From: Chitinophagaceae bacterium
GTDB taxonomy: Bacteria; Bacteroidota; Bacteroidia; Chitinophagales; Chitinophagaceae
Assembly: GCA_020437365.1 (NCBI GenBank)
Contig: JAGQWM010000013.1
Coordinates: 1-54,536 of the forward strand
Length of the DNA stretch: 54,536 nucleotides
Direction: 5' to 3'
The position numbers and the translations under genes are program-made. Below the pieces are notes generated by a model. That model searched no databases. It was not told the DNA's origin and saw nothing but the letters and a program-made list of their open reading frames with translations. Numbering within the stretch: position 1 is the first letter of the stretch; the number at the start of each line of letters is the position of its first letter. Below, in pieces: positions 51,931 to 54,536 of this stretch.

Positions 51931-52941
51931 CTATTCCCATGTCTTACCGTCCAAAAGTTTTGCAATTTGTTCAGCGGTCATACCCTCTTTGAACCCATCA
52001 ATTTCGTCAAGCCAAAAATATTTTTTTGCTCTTATGGACGAAAATGATGTCTTGATATAGTTTGTCTTGTAAAAATTATCAACGAGGAAAAACTTATTAC
52101 CTTCTTCCAAGTCGTAGTAATCAGTATTTTCAATTGTCTCTTTAATTCTGTTATACTCGTCTTGTGTCAGTCGTGAAAGATCCTCATTATTTGTTGCAAT
52201 AAGTTTTCCGTCATCATAATCGCAGTAAACAGTTTTCTCTAATTTGCCAATGGCAACAATAGTCTTGTTCAGATATAAGCCGATATATTTAAACGGTGAG
52301 TTATGGCTTCGTGTCACAGGATCGTAGTAAATACGATACTTAATATTTTCTTGGAGCGACTCACTTGCGGTGAAAGTAAGCATTGTCCTATTTTCAATGT
52401 TAGTAAGTCCGTGCTCGTTGCAAAGCGAAATATAATCGTCAAGAATTTCCCTCATTTCTAAATCATATTCGGAAAGGTTGCTTGCAATAATTTGGTAAAT
52501 ATCCTCGTATGTCGTGCTTGCAAACTTAATGTCCTTGTATTTGTCCTGCTGTAAAGTTTTAATAATTTCTGTCCTGATATTACTATCAACTTTACTTTTG
52601 GAAAGTGCTAATAAAATTCTTTGGGCGTAATTGTCGCCAAAAGCGTCAAGGTGTCTTACCAGTTGGTCGGTTGAGAAATTGTCGTAAAGTTTTGTTTCAA
52701 TAGCAACTTTAAAACTGTCTTGTGAGATTACACCGTCAACAACGCTGCCCTGTCCCCATTGTTGTTGTGTGAAATTTACTCCAATGTTTAGAGAAAGGTT
52801 GCTGTCGGCAAGTATTGAGTTTATTGCAGTTTCAAATTTCAGTCGGTTGTAGTGATACAGTCTTGAAAGCAAAAGAAGCGTTGCATTCGTCACCCAGTTT
52901 TCTTTACTGTCGTATCGTTGAAAATAATGTAGTTTACTCAT
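51931..52941 (-). CDS. PD-(D/E)XK nuclease-like protein
   Basis: 336 aa from the ATG at 52941 (MSKLHYFQRYDSKENW). An earlier in-frame start would extend 40 codons through the boundary repeat and is rejected. Residues 60-90 carry a nuclease-type core: VVDGVISQD with Asp69, a strand, then AIETK with Glu82 and Lys84 (D-x12-ExK), followed by the NFSTDQLVRHLDAFG helix. The other 250 residues are unrecognised, with a helical middle and a beta-rich end. It may be a restriction-type or other defence nuclease; no methylase or partner is present. No signal peptide. Confidence 0.7.
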   Translation of the reverse strand: MSKLHYFQRYDSKENWVTNATLLLLSRLYHYNRLKFETAINSILADSNLSLNIGVNFTQQQWGQGSVVDGVISQDSFKVAIETKLYDNFSTDQLVRHLDAFGDNYAQRILLALSKSKVDSNIRTEIIKTLQQDKYKDIKFASTTYEDIYQIIASNLSEYDLEMREILDDYISLCNEHGLTNIENRTMLTFTASESLQENIKYRIYYDPVTRSHNSPFKYIGLYLNKTIVAIGKLEKTVYCDYDDGKLIATNNEDLSRLTQDEYNRIKETIENTDYYDLEEGNKFFLVDNFYKTNYIKTSFSSIRAKKYFWLDEIDGFKEGMTAEQIAKLLDGKTWE

Positions 52942-52963
52942 GGTTGGTACTGTCTGCTTAAAG

Positions 52964-53187
52964 TTGCCACCAACGTTTGAGGCTTGGCGATGGGCTGGTA
53001 TTTTATAACTGTCTGCCCGGCAACTGAAGCCGATTAGAATTATTGATGCTGAAGTTAACAACTAAAAGCCAAACCTGCCTGCCGGCAGGCAGGTAGAATT
53101 CGGTCAGCCCGATATTAGTTGATAGTAGTACAACTGGCGATTGTTATTCCCTCTGCCAGCCTAGCGGCAAACCTTTTGTTGTGTGCC
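52964..53187 (-). repeat. Cassette-boundary repeat 5
   Basis: From TTGCCACCAACG (52964-52975) to GTTGTGTGCC (53178-53187), 224 bp. It shares GAGGCTTGGCG, GCTGGTATTTT and GCTGAAGTTAACAAC (53048-53062) with boundary 3, and holds a 22-bp perfect palindrome at 53073-53094. Confidence 0.7.
53073..53094. repeat. 22-bp perfect GC-rich palindrome
   Basis: ACCTGCCTGCC is followed directly by its reverse complement. This kind of CCTGCC/GGCAGG palindrome looks like a dispersed intergenic repeat. It is much more GC-rich than its surroundings and sits inside boundary repeat 5. Confidence 0.75.
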
Positions 53188-53195
53188 GTTATTTG

Positions 53196-54320
53196 TCACT
53201 CAAAGTCAATTTTAGCTTTTGGAACCATAGCTTGAATTCGTTTCTTTTCAGCGTTGTCAAACGAATTAAATGTTAGCCAGAATGTGTCAACTTGTTGAAG
53301 CTTGTCAAAACCCAAAGGCATAATTGGAAGTTGCATCGTGTACATTCCAACTCTTTTTAAGTTAGGCAATTTTTCCATAATTGAAAACGCCTTTGTCCAA
53401 TTAAGTTTATGCAAGTCCCCCAAACCTAATTGTTGAATTGTCTTGACTTCAGCAAGTTCAATTGGCAATTCTTTTAATGGATTATCACAAACTGACAGTC
53501 GCTCTAACTGTTTAAGATTTCTAACTTTTCCTGATAGAACTTTAATGCTATTTCCCTGCAAGTCAAGGTCTTTCAAATTGTAAAAGTTATAAACGACTTT
53601 TATACTTGTGTCTGAAAGTTTATTGTCTCTTAAACATAGTTTTTGAATTGTTTTAAGTCGTCCAAATTGTTTGGGAAGCGAAGTCAGGTTATTGTTTGCG
53701 AGGTTTATTTCTTCAATTTTTTTAAACCGTTTTATGCTTCTTGGGATTGTACTGATTGAATTGTACCAAATGATTATGCGTTTAAGATTTGGAAGCACAG
53801 ATAATTCAACGGGAAACTTTTCAAATTCATTGTAACAAAGGTCAATGTAGATAAGGTTAGCAAGTTGTCCCTTTTCGAAATTTAGTTTTTTGATTTGGTT
53901 GCTAAATAATCTTAGATATTTTAGATTGTCCAATTGTTTAACGGGCTCTGGAAATGATGGCAATTCGTTATTGTCTAGCCAAAGTTCTTCGAGGCTTTTG
54001 AGTTGAGAAATATTGTCGGGTATAGTTTTTATTTTTCCATCTGTCAGCCAGAGTATTTTTAAACTTGGAATTTGCCTTAAAACCTCAAATGTTTGCACTA
54101 AATCCAAGCTTGGATTTGAACCTATGTCAATCTTTTCAAGAGCCGTCAACTTTATAATGTCAGTAGGCAGTAGTTTGAGTTGTTGGTCTGAAAGGTCAAG
54201 AGATTTTACAATTGTCGGATTAACTAACGCTTCTTTGATTGAATTGAAAACGACTTCTGTGTCTTTCTGTCCAAATGACTTTAAAGAGAAAATGAGAAAA
54301 ATAAAGAGAAGTCGTTTCAT
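53196..54320 (-). CDS. Exported leucine-rich-repeat protein
   Basis: 374 aa from the ATG at 54320 (MKRLLFIFLIFSLKSFGQ is the signal peptide); a GTG two codons upstream is possible. About ten LRRs of roughly 23 residues follow, with consensus LxxLxxLxLxxNxIxxLP (for example LEELWLDNNELPSFP). No other domain is seen. Such proteins bind partners at the envelope; the partner is unknown. Its unit is bounded by GTTGTGTGCC at 53178-53187 and the exact inverse GGCACACAAC at 54355-54364. Confidence 0.88.
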   Translation of the reverse strand: MKRLLFIFLIFSLKSFGQKDTEVVFNSIKEALVNPTIVKSLDLSDQQLKLLPTDIIKLTALEKIDIGSNPSLDLVQTFEVLRQIPSLKILWLTDGKIKTIPDNISQLKSLEELWLDNNELPSFPEPVKQLDNLKYLRLFSNQIKKLNFEKGQLANLIYIDLCYNEFEKFPVELSVLPNLKRIIIWYNSISTIPRSIKRFKKIEEINLANNNLTSLPKQFGRLKTIQKLCLRDNKLSDTSIKVVYNFYNLKDLDLQGNSIKVLSGKVRNLKQLERLSVCDNPLKELPIELAEVKTIQQLGLGDLHKLNWTKAFSIMEKLPNLKRVGMYTMQLPIMPLGFDKLQQVDTFWLTFNSFDNAEKKRIQAMVPKAKIDFE

Positions 54321-54354
54321 TGTCACTTTAAGTTAGTAGGGTGTTCGTTATAAT

Positions 54355-54536
54355 GGCACACAACGGTAGGGCTTGCTGCTGCGCTGGTATTCAATGTCCC
54401 TTTCGCCGGAACGTCAGCCCAGTAGCGAACCCAAAGTCGAAGATAGGTACAAAAGATGGGCGATGAAAGTCTCGCCCGAACAAAAGCTCAATAGTAATTC
54501 AAATGCTGATGATTAGTCCGTCAGCCAGCGTAGCAG
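54355..54536 (-). repeat. Cassette-boundary repeat 6 (cut by window end)
   Basis: Starts with GGCACACAACGG (54355-54366) and contains GGGCTTGCTGCTGCG, GCTGGTATT and GAACGTCAGCC (54409-54419), matching boundary 3 in order. The other end lies outside the window, so the array continues to the right. Confidence 0.65.

Noticed and set aside
52942..53061. N-terminal 40-residue extension of the PD-(D/E)XK-like protein
   Set aside because: The extension lies in the boundary repeat shared with other units, so it is not coding; the ATG at 52941 follows directly.

Overview
This 54.5-kb window reads as a chromosomal segment of a Bacteroidota bacterium, most likely a Chitinophagaceae-type genome. The reasons are low-GC DNA, start codons without Shine-Dalgarno sequences (several TTG/GTG starts), promoters of the TTG-N18/19-TAnnTTTG type, and family content typical of the phylum: HYC_CC_PP protein, DUF3127, DUF3347, DUF4331, YtxJ, two-component-regulator propellers, tricorn-like peptidase and lysine-rich SWIB protein. 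The assignment is inference; no rRNA or tRNA gene was recognised.

Layout. (1) 1-646: hairpin-forming repeats, a broken GIY-YIG gene and a 100-bp relic of a membrane-phosphatase gene. (2) 647-12527: a compact minus-strand copper/silver resistance locus. In transcription order it has an HMA-AraC fusion regulator, a HYC_CC_PP protein, a small metal-binding protein, a DUF3347 lipoprotein, a CusA-type pump split into two overlapping genes, a TolC-like channel, two CusB-like adaptors with metal-binding heads, a c-type haem-binding protein and a CopB-type P-ATPase. The intact source of the left relic lies just beyond the right end (12616-13296), so the locus is bracketed by an imperfect direct repeat. 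(3) 13.4-41.4 kb: mostly ordinary chromosomal genes. These include a glucosaminidase, an MBOAT/DHHW O-acylation cluster, rpoN, a MarR - glycoside hydrolase - DegT cluster, a radical SAM/DinB pair, an L,D-transpeptidase, an AI-2E transporter, htpG, an orphan secreted Hcp-like protein, an NYN/OST-HTH protein, a tricorn-like peptidase, a SWIB protein with a histone-like tail, a GH18 chitinase-like protein, a serine hydrolase, YtxJ and VOC. (4) 41.5-47.5 kb: DUF523, then an ECF sigma/anti-sigma pair followed by two DUF4331 proteins and a HupE/UreJ-TPR membrane fusion, possibly one stress- or metal-responsive envelope system. (5) 47.6 kb to the end: a series of unrelated genes, nearly all single and all on the minus strand. 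They are separated by related repeats with inverted terminal cores (GTTAGCTGC / GCAGCTAAC and GTTGTGTGCC / GGCACACAAC). This looks like an integron-type gene-cassette array, although no integrase is visible.

How the parts work together. The metal locus forms a complete envelope route: the P-ATPase exports from the cytoplasm, the tripartite pump carries metal across the periplasm, and several periplasmic or lipoprotein metal-binding domains buffer or hand over the metal, probably under the HMA-AraC regulator. The MBOAT and two DHHW proteins form a membrane/extracytoplasmic O-acylation set. The cassette-like region carries accessory functions (NhaA antiporter, propeller and LRR surface proteins, a PD-(D/E)XK-like protein, a reductase-domain protein).

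Most interesting leads: the cassette-like array, the direct repeat bracketing the metal locus, the split pump gene, the ECF-DUF4331-HupE/TPR cluster and the orphan Hcp-like protein.
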